64,000 bases of DNA from Pedobacter sp. B4-66 (GCF_018492665.1 NZ_JAFVME010000001.1:62001-126000); one strand, 5' to 3'. Shown: positions 8,798-17,563, numbered from the stretch's first letter. The notes: generated by a model not told the origin, from the letters alone. Made by a program: numbers and translations.

Positions 8798-9403
8798 TTA
8801 CCTTGTTCCGAAAACTTTATCCCAAATATCGGAGGTAACTCCGTATTTTGTGGTTGAGTCATCGTAATGGTGCAACATGTGCTGCTGTTTAAGCTTTTTC
8901 CAAAAAGCACTTTTAAACTGAGCATGGTGCAACATGTAGTGTGTCATGTCGTAGCATAAATATCCGAAAATAAATCCGGTAAAAAAACCATCCAGCATTC
9001 CGGGTGCAAGAATCCATTTAAATAGGAAAAAAAACGCCAATGCCAATGGGATACTCGCCGATGGAGGCATCACCAAACGCTGTGCATCATTGGGATAATC
9101 ATGATGAACGCCATGAAAAATAAAGTGGATTCTTTTGCCCCAGTCAGATTTTGGATAAAAGTGGAATATAAAGCGGTGAAGTACGTATTCAGTTAGAGTC
9201 CAAATAAATAAACCCAATAGAAAATGTCCCAAAAAACCTAAAATTCCATTTTTGCTAAATGATTCCCAAGAGAAATATCCCACAACCGGTACATAAACGA
9301 TAAGTGGAACAAAATATGGCACTTTAGATAAACCCTCAAAAAGTGGGTTTTTGAACATTCTGATTGATTCTTTAGAATTAGATATAAAATTCTTCTTCAT
9401 CAC
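8798..9403 (-). CDS. Fatty acid 2-hydroxylase-like membrane di-iron enzyme
   Basis: 201 residues with hydrophobic segments around 33-50, 58-75 and 117-150. Histidine boxes of the fatty-acid hydroxylase/sterol desaturase superfamily are present: HRFIFH (HxxxxH), HGVHH (HxxHH), HYMLHH and HMLHH near the C terminus, the di-iron ligands. The arrangement is close to the Scs7/FA2H type, which hydroxylates the alpha carbon of fatty acyl chains of sphingolipids. Sphingobacteriaceae make sphingolipids, so a role in 2-hydroxy ceramide or 2-hydroxy fatty acid formation is a reasonable inference. The gene stands alone; carotenoid hydroxylases share the same histidine pattern and cannot be fully excluded. 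Confidence 0.82.
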   Translation of the reverse strand: MMKKNFISNSKESIRMFKNPLFEGLSKVPYFVPLIVYVPVVGYFSWESFSKNGILGFLGHFLLGLFIWTLTEYVLHRFIFHFYPKSDWGKRIHFIFHGVHHDYPNDAQRLVMPPSASIPLALAFFFLFKWILAPGMLDGFFTGFIFGYLCYDMTHYMLHHAQFKSAFWKKLKQQHMLHHYDDSTTKYGVTSDIWDKVFGTR

Positions 9404-9502
9404 TATTTATTTTTGAAGTTTTTTAAGCTAGGGAGCTAAATTACGGCTTTTCTTGCATTTCTCATTAGCATAAATAAGTAATTTACCGAATTCTGATACT
9501 TC

Positions 9503-12037
9503 TCAATATCTGAATTTCATAGCTACATAAGGATACCAGCCTTCATTAGAATGCCCCATTACAAAACGAAACACAGTTAATGAAGCAGGAGCAAAATATA
9601 TTCCTCCTCCATACCCCTGATGCCATACATCAGATTTTTCGCCTTTTTTCCATACCCTACCTACGTCATGAAAACCCAAAAGGCCGAACTGACCGGGAAG
9701 TATGTAATTCATAAAGTTTGCAACTTTTATCCTTAATTCAAAATTATTGTACAAACTGTGTTCACCACCAAATCTAAATTCGCGATAGCCAAGCAAATTG
9801 CCCTGCCCTCCCAGAAAACTGGATTGATAGAATGCTTGTTTACCTACCGTAACCGCACCTCCAACCCTATCGGTTAAAACAAATCGGCTGTGCTTATCTA
9901 TTTTTTTATAAACTGAGAATGCAGCGCTAAGCTGCGCCATAGAATTTGATACGCCATTTATGCCTTTATAAGCTTGAAATTTGCTTTCTAAAAAAGTCCC
10001 CGATGTTGGTAAAATATCGCTATTGCGGTTGTTGTTTACAAAATTTGCTACCACACCGGCGTACAACTTGTCTTTTGTGATGGTTGCACTATCCGGAGAG
10101 TGTAATTCTGAAGTGTTAGTAATAAACCGTCCCTCATTATCGTCCTTGCTATACCTATAATATTGCAAAGAAGGACCTGCGCTAAAGGTAGATTTTGGCG
10201 TGCTCCATCTTATAGAAGGATCGATTTGAAACAAGCTAAATCTTGCACGATAATACCTTACAAAATCGCCCGTTTTATTAAAGGTCGTTTCATTACCTAA
10301 ACCATAAAAATTTTGGGAGTTCTCTGGTGCAAAAGCATCTGCTTGCAATACAATATCGGCATTGCCAAGTACTTTAAACAATTCTGCTTTATAATTAAAC
10401 CTGAAGCCCGCCGTTGCAAAAGAATGTAAAAATGAAAATGAATGGATGCTTCCGTGGGGTAGTTTTCTAAATCCGGGCTGGATAATTTTATACGACAAAC
10501 CTAGTAGCAGCCGGTCGTCAATATTATAGCTGGCATTTAAAAGAAGCATGTTTCTTTTATATAGATCTGTGTATACAAAGTGAGTATTTGAAGTATCGTT
10601 ATCTAGCCGTTTAAGTAGCTTGCTTGTATTTCCGGTAAAGGTAATGTTATCGTCCTTGCCATAAACGCGAACCTTACGAAGTGAGTTTTCTACCTGGAAA
10701 TTCTTTTTCCCTTCTACACTAATTATCCTGAGTTTAATGGCTGAGGTTTTATTGTTTAATATCAAGCTGTCGTTGCCATCCTTTACATACAACCTGATCT
10801 CTTCGGTTACTTTTGGATTAAAAGTTCGGTTAAAAATCACATCCTTAATATGCCCTTCTTTGGATATTTTGCGAATAGTTACATTTAAAGCATTATCGGG
10901 AGCATCTGTAATGTTAATGAGTTCATTCTTATTGCTAGCCTGTATATCTACTATCCTGTTAATAAAATGATAGTATTTGCTCATCAATTCCGGAAGGTTC
11001 TTCTGCCTTTCTTTGAGTTGGGCAAGTAACCTGTCATGGCGAAGCGAATACCCTGGCTCCGGAAGCTTTTTAAGTGCTTTTTCAAATACCTCGTCGTTTA
11101 GAGAATCGCAGAAATCTTTTACGATCTGATTCCATTCCTTTTCATCGATTCCAGAGAAATATTTGCCATAGATTGCTCTTCCTTCCCAAAAAAACCAGTT
11201 AATATCGGGCAGGCTCCTTTCGTAGCCCTGTATCATTGGCAATAGCCAGGATGATTGTGCATATCTGGGTACAAGCCCCTCTGACAAGTAAAAAACCTGA
11301 TCTCGGTCTCTTGGTATGGCAATGTAATTAATGTGGCCTTCAGCGTTCTTTTCCGGCTTCCAACGCCACTGATCTTCGTGCCTATCCCAGTCGCCTAATA
11401 AAGCGTCTAATGCCTTTGCTCTTAATAATAACGGAGCATCATATGTGTTGTCGTTATCATCATTTAACTTGCGCATCATCTTTTCCGAATTATCAGTATC
11501 GCCGACTGGCTCTCTTTCTTCGAGTAAGCAAAGGGTATTTTGGAACACTTTTGAGAACTCACCTAATGCAGTATCAGGCACCACCCAGCCAATCATAGGA
11601 TCGCTATGCGGCACATTTACGGCGTCTGCAATATCAGGAACAGCTAAAGCGGAAAAAGGGTTCTGGGCAGACATATTGTCTTTTACTACCGTACCTGCAA
11701 ATGTTTTTCTGAATACCTCGGGCAACAATATCTCGGGGAATTTCTCTACACTTCTGAGCACCCACTCTTTGCCTTGTTTATCAACCAGTCTGAGCGAATG
11801 AGATTGATTACCTCCGCCCCTTTTAGTTGGAGTTAGTCCACCCTTAATAACCGACACCCTAATAATCGGCACTGTTGTGCTCAATGCATATTCTTTACGG
11901 TAATTCTCTCCAAACAAAAACCGATGAAATTTACTTACACTATCGTACTTAGGATAAATTTTCACGCTAATAGAGTCCTGCGCACTGGATGCCAGGCTTA
12001 CCAGCAATAAAACAAGGGAGAGAATGAATTTAATCAT
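9503..12037 (-). CDS. Omp85/BamA-TamA-type outer-membrane protein with kinase-like N-terminal half
   Basis: The start is placed at MIKFILSLVLLLVSLASSAQ (a good signal peptide), ten codons inside the longest frame; length about 844 residues. The last roughly 350 residues are a beta-barrel of the surface-antigen D15/Omp85 type: GNLLGYREFRFGGEHSLYNN (VRGF-like loop-6 region), GQFGLLGFHDVGRVW, and a C-terminal strand ending ...YVAMKFRY. No clear POTRA domain is visible. Instead, the first 400 residues contain GKEWVLRSVEK, GDWDRHEDQWRW and YIAIPRDRDQVF, a set that resembles the nucleotide-binding Lys, catalytic loop (DRH) and metal-binding loop of CotH/FAM20/HipA-type kinase folds. Fusion of such a domain to an outer-membrane barrel is unusual; kinase activity is inference. 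The gene is divergent from the detoxification operon. Confidence 0.8.
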   Translation of the reverse strand: MIKFILSLVLLLVSLASSAQDSISVKIYPKYDSVSKFHRFLFGENYRKEYALSTTVPIIRVSVIKGGLTPTKRGGGNQSHSLRLVDKQGKEWVLRSVEKFPEILLPEVFRKTFAGTVVKDNMSAQNPFSALAVPDIADAVNVPHSDPMIGWVVPDTALGEFSKVFQNTLCLLEEREPVGDTDNSEKMMRKLNDDNDNTYDAPLLLRAKALDALLGDWDRHEDQWRWKPEKNAEGHINYIAIPRDRDQVFYLSEGLVPRYAQSSWLLPMIQGYERSLPDINWFFWEGRAIYGKYFSGIDEKEWNQIVKDFCDSLNDEVFEKALKKLPEPGYSLRHDRLLAQLKERQKNLPELMSKYYHFINRIVDIQASNKNELINITDAPDNALNVTIRKISKEGHIKDVIFNRTFNPKVTEEIRLYVKDGNDSLILNNKTSAIKLRIISVEGKKNFQVENSLRKVRVYGKDDNITFTGNTSKLLKRLDNDTSNTHFVYTDLYKRNMLLLNASYNIDDRLLLGLSYKIIQPGFRKLPHGSIHSFSFLHSFATAGFRFNYKAELFKVLGNADIVLQADAFAPENSQNFYGLGNETTFNKTGDFVRYYRARFSLFQIDPSIRWSTPKSTFSAGPSLQYYRYSKDDNEGRFITNTSELHSPDSATITKDKLYAGVVANFVNNNRNSDILPTSGTFLESKFQAYKGINGVSNSMAQLSAAFSVYKKIDKHSRFVLTDRVGGAVTVGKQAFYQSSFLGGQGNLLGYREFRFGGEHSLYNNFELRIKVANFMNYILPGQFGLLGFHDVGRVWKKGEKSDVWHQGYGGGIYFAPASLTVFRFVMGHSNEGWYPYVAMKFRY

Positions 12038-12106
12038 GCCTAAATATCTATATCTAAAGTTAAGCATTTCTTAATCTATGGTAAGATTTAAAATAAAAGT
12101 TCGTCC

Positions 12107-12114
12107 TAAATTTG
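12107..12114 (+). promoter_or_regulatory. Bacteroidota -7 promoter element (TAAATTTG)
   Basis: An exact match to the Bacteroidota primary sigma -7 consensus TAnnTTTG lies 47 bases upstream of the ring-cleaving dioxygenase start. No convincing TTG -33 element is found at the usual distance, so this is a partial match. Confidence 0.4.
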
Positions 12115-12161
12115 TAGTGTTATTTAATAAATAAGTAATCGAACCATTAAAATAGGTAGTT

Positions 12162-13097
12162 ATGAACAACGAAATTTTAGGCCTGCACCACATTACTGCA
12201 ATTGCAGGAAACGCAAAAAAGAATTATGATTTTTATACTCGCATATTAGGTTTACGTCTTATTAAAAAAACGGTAAACTTTGATGATCCTCACACTTATC
12301 ACTTTTACTATGGTGATGAACAAGGAACACCTGGAAGCATTTTAACGTTTTTCCCTTGGGAAGGTATGAGTGCAGGCAGACGCGGTACCAGACAGGTAAC
12401 CGAAATTGGCTATAGCGTACCGAAAGGAAGTTTAGAATTTTGGCAAAACAGATTTGAGCAAAATAATGTGATTTATAATAAACCTGCTGAAAAATTTGGA
12501 GAACGTTACCTTACTTTTTTGGATCCTGATGGGTTGAAGTTTGAGTTGACTGAATCTAAAACTCCAGATACTAGAGCACAATGGACTACGCCAGAAGTTG
12601 GCAAAGAAAATGCGACTCATGGCTTTCATCATGTAACTATAACCACCAATAAAATGGATGGTACCGCTAAAGTTTTGACAGATATTTTTGGTTATAAATT
12701 AGAAAAAACTGAGGTTAATCGTTCACGTTTTGTTACTGACACCGTAAGTTATGCTGCTATTGTAGACTTAGTTGAAGCACCTGGAGAGGCTGTTGGTCAT
12801 GTTGCCGCAGGTTCTGTACACCATGTTGCCTTTAGGGTTAAAGATGAAGCGACTTTGATGTATTTTAGAGACAAAGTGGTTGCAATGGGATTGAACATTA
12901 CGGAAAAAATAGACCGTAACTACTTCTACTCTTTGTACTTCCGCGAACCGGGTGGGGTGCTTTTTGAAATCGCTACTGATAATCCTGGTTTTACGGTTGA
13001 TGAATCTTTAGAAGAATTAGGATCAAACCTTAAGCTTCCTGCACAATATGAAAGCAACAGAGCTGAAATTGAAAGCATTTTACCTAAATTAAACTAA
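12162..13097 (+). CDS. Ring-cleaving dioxygenase, VOC family (MhqO/LinE-like)
   Basis: 311 residues made of two glyoxalase/VOC repeats. The first begins ILGLHHITAIAGNAKKNYDF, with the metal His at 9-10; the second begins near residue 150 with HGFHHVTITT. GSVHHVAFRV and the late GGVLFEIATDNPGF supply the remaining His and Glu ligands. The pattern 'GTPGSILTFFPWEG' is typical of the MhqA/MhqO group, whose Bacillus members are induced by quinones and cleave hydroquinone-type rings. It is the first gene of a plus-strand run in which the next start lies two bases after its stop. Cytoplasmic. The exact aromatic substrate is unknown. Confidence 0.88.
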   Translation: MNNEILGLHHITAIAGNAKKNYDFYTRILGLRLIKKTVNFDDPHTYHFYYGDEQGTPGSILTFFPWEGMSAGRRGTRQVTEIGYSVPKGSLEFWQNRFEQNNVIYNKPAEKFGERYLTFLDPDGLKFELTESKTPDTRAQWTTPEVGKENATHGFHHVTITTNKMDGTAKVLTDIFGYKLEKTEVNRSRFVTDTVSYAAIVDLVEAPGEAVGHVAAGSVHHVAFRVKDEATLMYFRDKVVAMGLNITEKIDRNYFYSLYFREPGGVLFEIATDNPGFTVDESLEELGSNLKLPAQYESNRAEIESILPKLN

Positions 13098-13098
13098 T

Positions 13099-13728
13099 AT
13101 GTACACGCATAATAAAAATATTGTAACCGCAGGTGTTCCTGTTGCCGAAGCTAAAAGGGCCGTTGTATTTTTGCATGGCCGTGGATCCTCTGCTGAAGAT
13201 ATCATTTCCTTAAATAATCACTTAAAGATAGATGATGCTGCTTTATATGCGCCACAGGCCACCAATAATAGCTGGTATCCCTACAGTTTTATTGCCCCGG
13301 TTGATGAAAATCAACCGGCTTTGGATTCTGCTCTTGCCCTTATTAAAGACCTGGTTGCTGAGATCATTTCATCGGGCATCCCACAGGATAAAATTTACTT
13401 TGTCGGATTTTCTCAGGGTGCCTGTTTAACACTGGAATACATCACCAGAAACGCTGCGAGGTATGGTGGCGCAGTTGCCTTTACGGGTGGGTTAATTGGT
13501 AAGGAGATAAATATGAGGAACTATAAAGGTGATTTCCAGCAAACACCGATTTTGATCACCACCGGAGATCCGGATCCTCATGTTCCGGTAAGGCGAGTTG
13601 AGGTGAGTGAAGGGCTTATCAAAAAAATGAATGCTAAGGTTACTATGAAAATATATGCCGGGAGGGTTCATACAATTAGTCAGAAAGAAATAGAATTAGC
13701 CAGACAGCTTATCTTTGATGTGGTCTGA
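13099..13728 (+). CDS. Alpha/beta hydrolase, phospholipase/carboxylesterase type (MhqD-like)
   Basis: 209 residues, alpha/beta-hydrolase fold of the small carboxylesterase/phospholipase group. Oxyanion motif FLHGRGS at 24-30; nucleophile Ser105 in GFSQG; acid Asp157/159 in GDPDPHVP; His191 in GRVHTI. All three catalytic residues are present and the length is normal. It starts two bases after the VOC dioxygenase stop, so the two are surely cotranscribed. The same pairing (MhqO with MhqD) occurs in quinone-responsive operons of Firmicutes, which supports a role in electrophile detoxification; direct evidence for the ester substrate is lacking. Confidence 0.88.
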   Translation: MYTHNKNIVTAGVPVAEAKRAVVFLHGRGSSAEDIISLNNHLKIDDAALYAPQATNNSWYPYSFIAPVDENQPALDSALALIKDLVAEIISSGIPQDKIYFVGFSQGACLTLEYITRNAARYGGAVAFTGGLIGKEINMRNYKGDFQQTPILITTGDPDPHVPVRRVEVSEGLIKKMNAKVTMKIYAGRVHTISQKEIELARQLIFDVV

Positions 13729-13753
13729 TTAGGATTTGCTTAATAAAATTAAA

Positions 13754-14470
13754 ATGGCACAAACAATATTACATAAAGCGGCAACACGCACGCTTGCAGA
13801 TCATGGCTGGCTTAAAAGCTATCAGACTTTTAGCTTTGGCATGCAATATAATCCTGAAAGAATTCAGTTTGGCGCTTTAAGGGTGTTAAATGACGACTGG
13901 GTTAATGGTGGAAATGGATTTGGAGAGCATCCTCATGATAACATGGAGATTATTTCTATCCCTCTTGAAGGGGCTTTAAAACATGAAGATAGTCTTGATA
14001 ACGAAGGTATAATTGAGGCCGGGGAGATTCAGGTGATGAGTGCAGGTACAGGGATTTATCATAAAGAGTTTAACAAAAACAAGGATATTCCAGCTCAGTT
14101 TCTTCAAATCTGGTTGTTTCCAAATCAGCGTAATGTAGAACCAAGGTATCATCAGGAAAGATACGACACCAGGATGAAGCCGAATCAGTTTACCCAAATT
14201 TTATCTCCAAATAAGGATGATGATGGGGTTTGGATCTATCAGGATGCTTGGTTTAACATCGGTAAATTTGATAAAGGGACAAAAACAGATTACCGCTTTA
14301 AAAACAAAGACAATGGTTTATATGTATTTGTTATTAAGGGGGATGTAAAAGTCAGCGATCAAATCTTGAATGAACGTGATGGATTTGGTATCTGGGATAC
14401 CGAACAAATAAGCATTGAAGCAGTTAACGAAACGGAAATCCTATTAATGGAGGTTCCAATGAATTATTAA
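13754..14470 (+). CDS. Pirin family cupin protein (quercetinase-like, YhhW type)
   Basis: The ATG giving MAQTILHKAATRTLADHGWL is preferred over an upstream TTG; length 238 residues. Bicupin pirin features: QTFSFG near 24-29, the metal motif GEHPHDNMEII with His-x-His, and later MSAGTGIYHKEFN supplying His and Glu ligands. Pirins bind Fe(II) or Ni; bacterial YhhW oxidises quercetin in vitro, but cell roles vary. It begins 25 bases after the esterase stop and its own stop TAATG overlaps the next start. The company of a ring-cleaving dioxygenase and an esterase favours a role in quinone or flavonoid oxidation. Confidence 0.9.
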   Translation: MAQTILHKAATRTLADHGWLKSYQTFSFGMQYNPERIQFGALRVLNDDWVNGGNGFGEHPHDNMEIISIPLEGALKHEDSLDNEGIIEAGEIQVMSAGTGIYHKEFNKNKDIPAQFLQIWLFPNQRNVEPRYHQERYDTRMKPNQFTQILSPNKDDDGVWIYQDAWFNIGKFDKGTKTDYRFKNKDNGLYVFVIKGDVKVSDQILNERDGFGIWDTEQISIEAVNETEILLMEVPMNY

Positions 14471-14775
14471 TGATTATGAAAAAGACCGAGGTTTTGGTGG
14501 TTTGTACCCATCAGGAAATTCTAAATACTGTGGTGAGATTGGTAAATTCCAATACTGAGATGAGTGCTATTGGGGCAAATACCTTGGAGCAGGCAATTAC
14601 AACATTCAGGTCGGCAAACTTTGATTTGGTATTGGTTGGTGCAGGTTTGGAGAAAACTGAAGAAACCGAATTGGAAAATGTGATTAGAAAAGTAAACAGA
14701 AAGATACCCGTTGTACATCATTACGGAGGTGGGAGCGGCTTGCTTTTTACCGAGATCTATGAGGCTTTAAAATAA
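14470..14775 (+). CDS. Degenerate receiver-like small protein
   Basis: 101 residues. The pattern of strands and helices follows a CheY-type receiver: EVLVVCTHQEILNTVVRLV, then FDLVLVGAGLEK, then IPVVHHYGGGSG. The phosphoacceptor position (normally LLDxxLP) reads LVGAGLE, without Asp, and the conserved Lys after the fifth strand is missing. It therefore cannot be phosphorylated in the usual way, if the fold assignment is right. The start overlaps the pirin stop by one base (TAATG), implying translational coupling. It is the last gene before a strong terminator. Function unknown; it may sense or bind rather than relay phosphate. Confidence 0.7.
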   Translation: MIMKKTEVLVVCTHQEILNTVVRLVNSNTEMSAIGANTLEQAITTFRSANFDLVLVGAGLEKTEETELENVIRKVNRKIPVVHHYGGGSGLLFTEIYEALK

Positions 14776-14804
14776 AAAAGCAGCTGCAAATGCAGCTGCT
14801 TTTT
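14775..14804. terminator. Strong bidirectional terminator
   Basis: Arms 14775-14788 and 14791-14804 form a 14-bp perfect stem including GCAGCTGC, flanked by A residues on one side and T residues on the other. It lies exactly between the end of the plus-strand detoxification operon and the end of the minus-strand cluster A, so it can stop both. Confidence 0.9.
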
Positions 14805-14821
14805 AGTATAATCTTTATTGC

Positions 14822-15940
14822 TTACTTATCCAATTGGTAAAGTCTAAGCGTTCTCATCCTACAATATTGATCATTATGATTTAATGTAGCCACGAAACCA
14901 ATTGTAATGTCTGATTTTGCAGGAACCTTAAAATATGTAGTAAATTTCTTCTGAGGATCATTCGGGCCATCTCCGGCAGAACCGAATGTTTTTGTAAACC
15001 CTAAAACATTAGCATTGTTCTCAATATTAGTAATATCAGGTAAACTCTTACCCTTTGCAGCTACGGTATAGAATTCATTCTTAATTTGATACCCTACAAA
15101 TTCCTGTGCAAAATAATATTCACCGGCCTCAAGAGGTAATAAAGTTGTTTGCTCAATTTTTCCATTAACAATATCTGGTTCCTGACCCCATGATTCCATC
15201 GACATACTGTTATTATCAAACGAGTCCCAGCTTCCCATACCACCCTCACGTTGTTTAACTGCGTCATTAACAGTCCAGTCTGCTATAATTCCCCATCTAC
15301 CTCCAAATCTTCTAGCAGGAACAAAATTAGGGCCAACGTTCAATAGATGATTGGATGTAATATCTTTTACTGTACCTCCGCTTGCTACTATCCTGGATAC
15401 TGTAAATACAGAACCTTTTTCTGTTGTTACTCGTACTTTAGAGGTAAACAATTTAGTTGGAGCATACTCCTTAGTTGGAGTAGGATCTTCGGAACCCGCA
15501 GAGCCATCTCCAAAATCCCATAACAAACTCTTAACGACAACATTTGTGGTTTTAACACTGAACTTCACCTTATTACTACCTTGTGATTCTGCAACGAAAC
15601 TCAAACCATCTTCAGGAAGAATTTTGAGGATATGTACCCTTGTTGCTGTTGATCCATCTTCGGCTATTGCCTTTAGATTAATTTCAAAAGTACCGGCGGT
15701 AGCAAATACGTGAGTTGGAGTTACCTCACGTGAAACACTATCGTCTCCAAAACGCCATTCAAGACTCTTATACTCTTTAGAGTTGTTCTCAAATGTGAAA
15801 GTAAAAGGATCATCACCAGGAACAAGTTTAAAATCAACCAATGGTCGTTTTTGTTCAGCCGGCTCAGCTTCGATGTCCTTATTTTTGGAACATGAAGTGA
15901 AAATAACTATGCTTAATAGCAAAATAAAAAGTTTGTTCAT
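14822..15940 (-). CDS. PKD-repeat lipoprotein with DUF5013-type C-terminal domain
   Basis: 372 residues. Lipoprotein signal MNKLFILLLSIVIFTSC (Cys17). Two PKD-type Ig domains at about 34-110 and 115-190, each with the typical motif: EWRFGDDSVSREVTPTHVF and LWDFGDGSAGSEDPTPTKEY. The remaining 180 residues (GRWGIIADWTVNDA to MRTLRLYQL) resemble DUF5013, found as the distal ligand-binding domain of surface lipoproteins in Bacteroidota sugar loci. It is the last gene of cluster A, just before the terminator. A surface role in binding a glycan or other polymer is inferred from architecture and position. Confidence 0.75.
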   Translation of the reverse strand: MNKLFILLLSIVIFTSCSKNKDIEAEPAEQKRPLVDFKLVPGDDPFTFTFENNSKEYKSLEWRFGDDSVSREVTPTHVFATAGTFEINLKAIAEDGSTATRVHILKILPEDGLSFVAESQGSNKVKFSVKTTNVVVKSLLWDFGDGSAGSEDPTPTKEYAPTKLFTSKVRVTTEKGSVFTVSRIVASGGTVKDITSNHLLNVGPNFVPARRFGGRWGIIADWTVNDAVKQREGGMGSWDSFDNNSMSMESWGQEPDIVNGKIEQTTLLPLEAGEYYFAQEFVGYQIKNEFYTVAAKGKSLPDITNIENNANVLGFTKTFGSAGDGPNDPQKKFTTYFKVPAKSDITIGFVATLNHNDQYCRMRTLRLYQLDK

Positions 15941-15969
15941 ACTATTTCAAGTTTGGTATATTTTTTAAA

Positions 15970-16004
15970 CAACAGCGATGAATGTAATATAGCCACCGCT
16001 GTTG
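15970..16004. repeat. Intra-operon hairpin between the last two cluster A genes
   Basis: CAACAGCG (15970-15977) and its complement CGCTGTTG (15997-16004) can form an 8-bp stem with a 19-base loop. There is no T run on the minus strand, so it is unlikely to be a full terminator. It may affect mRNA processing or stability. Confidence 0.4.
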
Positions 16005-16038
16005 CTGATTCGTTTATTATAATGTATTTACAAAATTA

Positions 16039-17490
16039 TTATTTCTTTCTGGTAAAGATCCATCCTCTTACATCATACCTGCCATAATCTTCATAGAATT
16101 TCATGATATGTCTGCCCTTTTTAAGCTGAACAGTACTGTAATTTGGCTGTTGGTTGCCATAAGCCCCATCTGTTTGCTTGCCTTGTAATACAGGAGTAAT
16201 AGCAACACCATCCATAAACAAGCTATATCTTCCCGGATCGTCAGGACAACCCAATAAAGTATTCAATTCATACTCACCATCAGCTTCAATATTTACAGTA
16301 TAGGTTAACCACTCACCTGTATTACACCATCCAACTACACTACGAGGAGTATAATCTCCCACATCAACATTCTCTCCCGGGCGGAAGTTACTCACACCAT
16401 CTTTACCACCATCATCATGGTATGCCACACCTTCACCGCCTTGATCATAAAATGCTGCTGGGATCATATCAGATACCTGACCAATGCCACCTTTAATTAC
16501 AAACGGAACAGTATAAGGTCTGCTAAAAGCAACAGGATCGAAAACAACTACCATTGTTGCTTTATTTGCATCAAGTTGAAACTTGGTAGGATTTTTCAAT
16601 CTCAATCCTATAGCTTTCTTGTTATTAACTCCTCCCATTGCTTCAGAAGTTCTAAGCAAAATTGAAGTTTCAACTTTTGCAGCTCCATCGCTAAATTTAA
16701 CTTTTCCAACAGGAATGCTAAATTTTGGACCGGTATAAAGAACTGTATTTTTTAATGTTCCATTATTGATCAATTCAGTTGCCACGGCATCATCTCTTAC
16801 GAAATCAACAGTAAAATCAGGACCGACATCTCCAGTAAGCGCCAATGAAAGCGGAATAGTGATATCTTGCGAACCAATTACGAAATTTCCACCTGTAGGC
16901 ACTAAAAATGGTGTTTTCCCACCTGCAACAAATGAAATATAATGAACATCTTCAGCCGCTATCGCTTGAGCCGCATCAATAAGCACTACGATTGAATTTT
17001 TTCCAGATTCTACCGTGTTTGATTTTGATGGATCAGAAATCTTAACAGCGATTGCCATCTTTTTCTCATGATTTCTCTCCAGAAAGGTACGACTCACTAA
17101 CAAATTGAAAGTTGTACTTGTTACTCCATAAGGAATATCAACCACCGGTGGGAAATTATACATCTGATCTCCTAGTGCGATTGTACCAGCCGGTAGTACA
17201 CCGTCAGTAACTAATTTTGGAACTGTATCAATATTACCGGTAATCTGCACGTTAAAAGCTTTGCCTGATGCAGCTGATAAGTTAATAGTTACCGGAATAG
17301 TTAATTTATCATTGTCTAATGAATAATTATTACCACTTCCAATATCAATTTTGCTATCTAATGACAAACCTACTGCACTTGGATTCTCTTTGGACAGTAC
17401 ATCCTTCAATTTTTCCTTTTCACATGACACAATCAATGTTGTGATAACAACCAAAAGGCATACATGCATGTGGGTAAATATTCTTTTCAT
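16039..17490 (-). CDS. DUF1735-type repeat lipoprotein with C-terminal CBM6-like domain
   Basis: 483 residues. Lipoprotein signal ending VSC (Cys23). Two similar Ig-like units of the DUF1735 (BT_3987) type lie at about 38-175 and 190-325; each shows 'IPVTINLS/IPLSLALTGD', 'LPAGTI' or 'NNGTL', and a last strand 'IVVLID/MVVVFD'. The end (about 345-483) resembles a CBM6-type carbohydrate-binding module: NVDVGDYTPRSVVGWCNTGE with WLTYTV, then DPGRYSLFMDG, and LKKGRHIMKFYEDYGRYDV. This is the clearest sugar-binding module in cluster A. Likely a surface-exposed SusE/SusF-like glycan-binding lipoprotein. Intergenic hairpins lie on both sides. Confidence 0.8.
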   Translation of the reverse strand: MKRIFTHMHVCLLVVITTLIVSCEKEKLKDVLSKENPSAVGLSLDSKIDIGSGNNYSLDNDKLTIPVTINLSAASGKAFNVQITGNIDTVPKLVTDGVLPAGTIALGDQMYNFPPVVDIPYGVTSTTFNLLVSRTFLERNHEKKMAIAVKISDPSKSNTVESGKNSIVVLIDAAQAIAAEDVHYISFVAGGKTPFLVPTGGNFVIGSQDITIPLSLALTGDVGPDFTVDFVRDDAVATELINNGTLKNTVLYTGPKFSIPVGKVKFSDGAAKVETSILLRTSEAMGGVNNKKAIGLRLKNPTKFQLDANKATMVVVFDPVAFSRPYTVPFVIKGGIGQVSDMIPAAFYDQGGEGVAYHDDGGKDGVSNFRPGENVDVGDYTPRSVVGWCNTGEWLTYTVNIEADGEYELNTLLGCPDDPGRYSLFMDGVAITPVLQGKQTDGAYGNQQPNYSTVQLKKGRHIMKFYEDYGRYDVRGWIFTRKK

Positions 17491-17522
17491 ATTTTGATAT
17501 ATATAATGATCTGTTTAAATAA

Positions 17523-17558
17523 TCTGTTGGGACTCTGCTAAAAAAGAGTCCCAACAGA
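17523..17558. repeat. 14-bp perfect hairpin just downstream of the DUF4983 gene
   Basis: TCTGTTGGGACTCT (17523-17536) pairs perfectly with AGAGTCCCAACAGA (17545-17558) around an 8-base loop. It starts five bases after the end of the minus-strand DUF4983 coding region. On that strand no T run follows; the Ts are in the loop. It is either a partial terminator or a 3'-end stabilising element inside the operon. Confidence 0.65.
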
Positions 17559-17563
17559 TAAGG

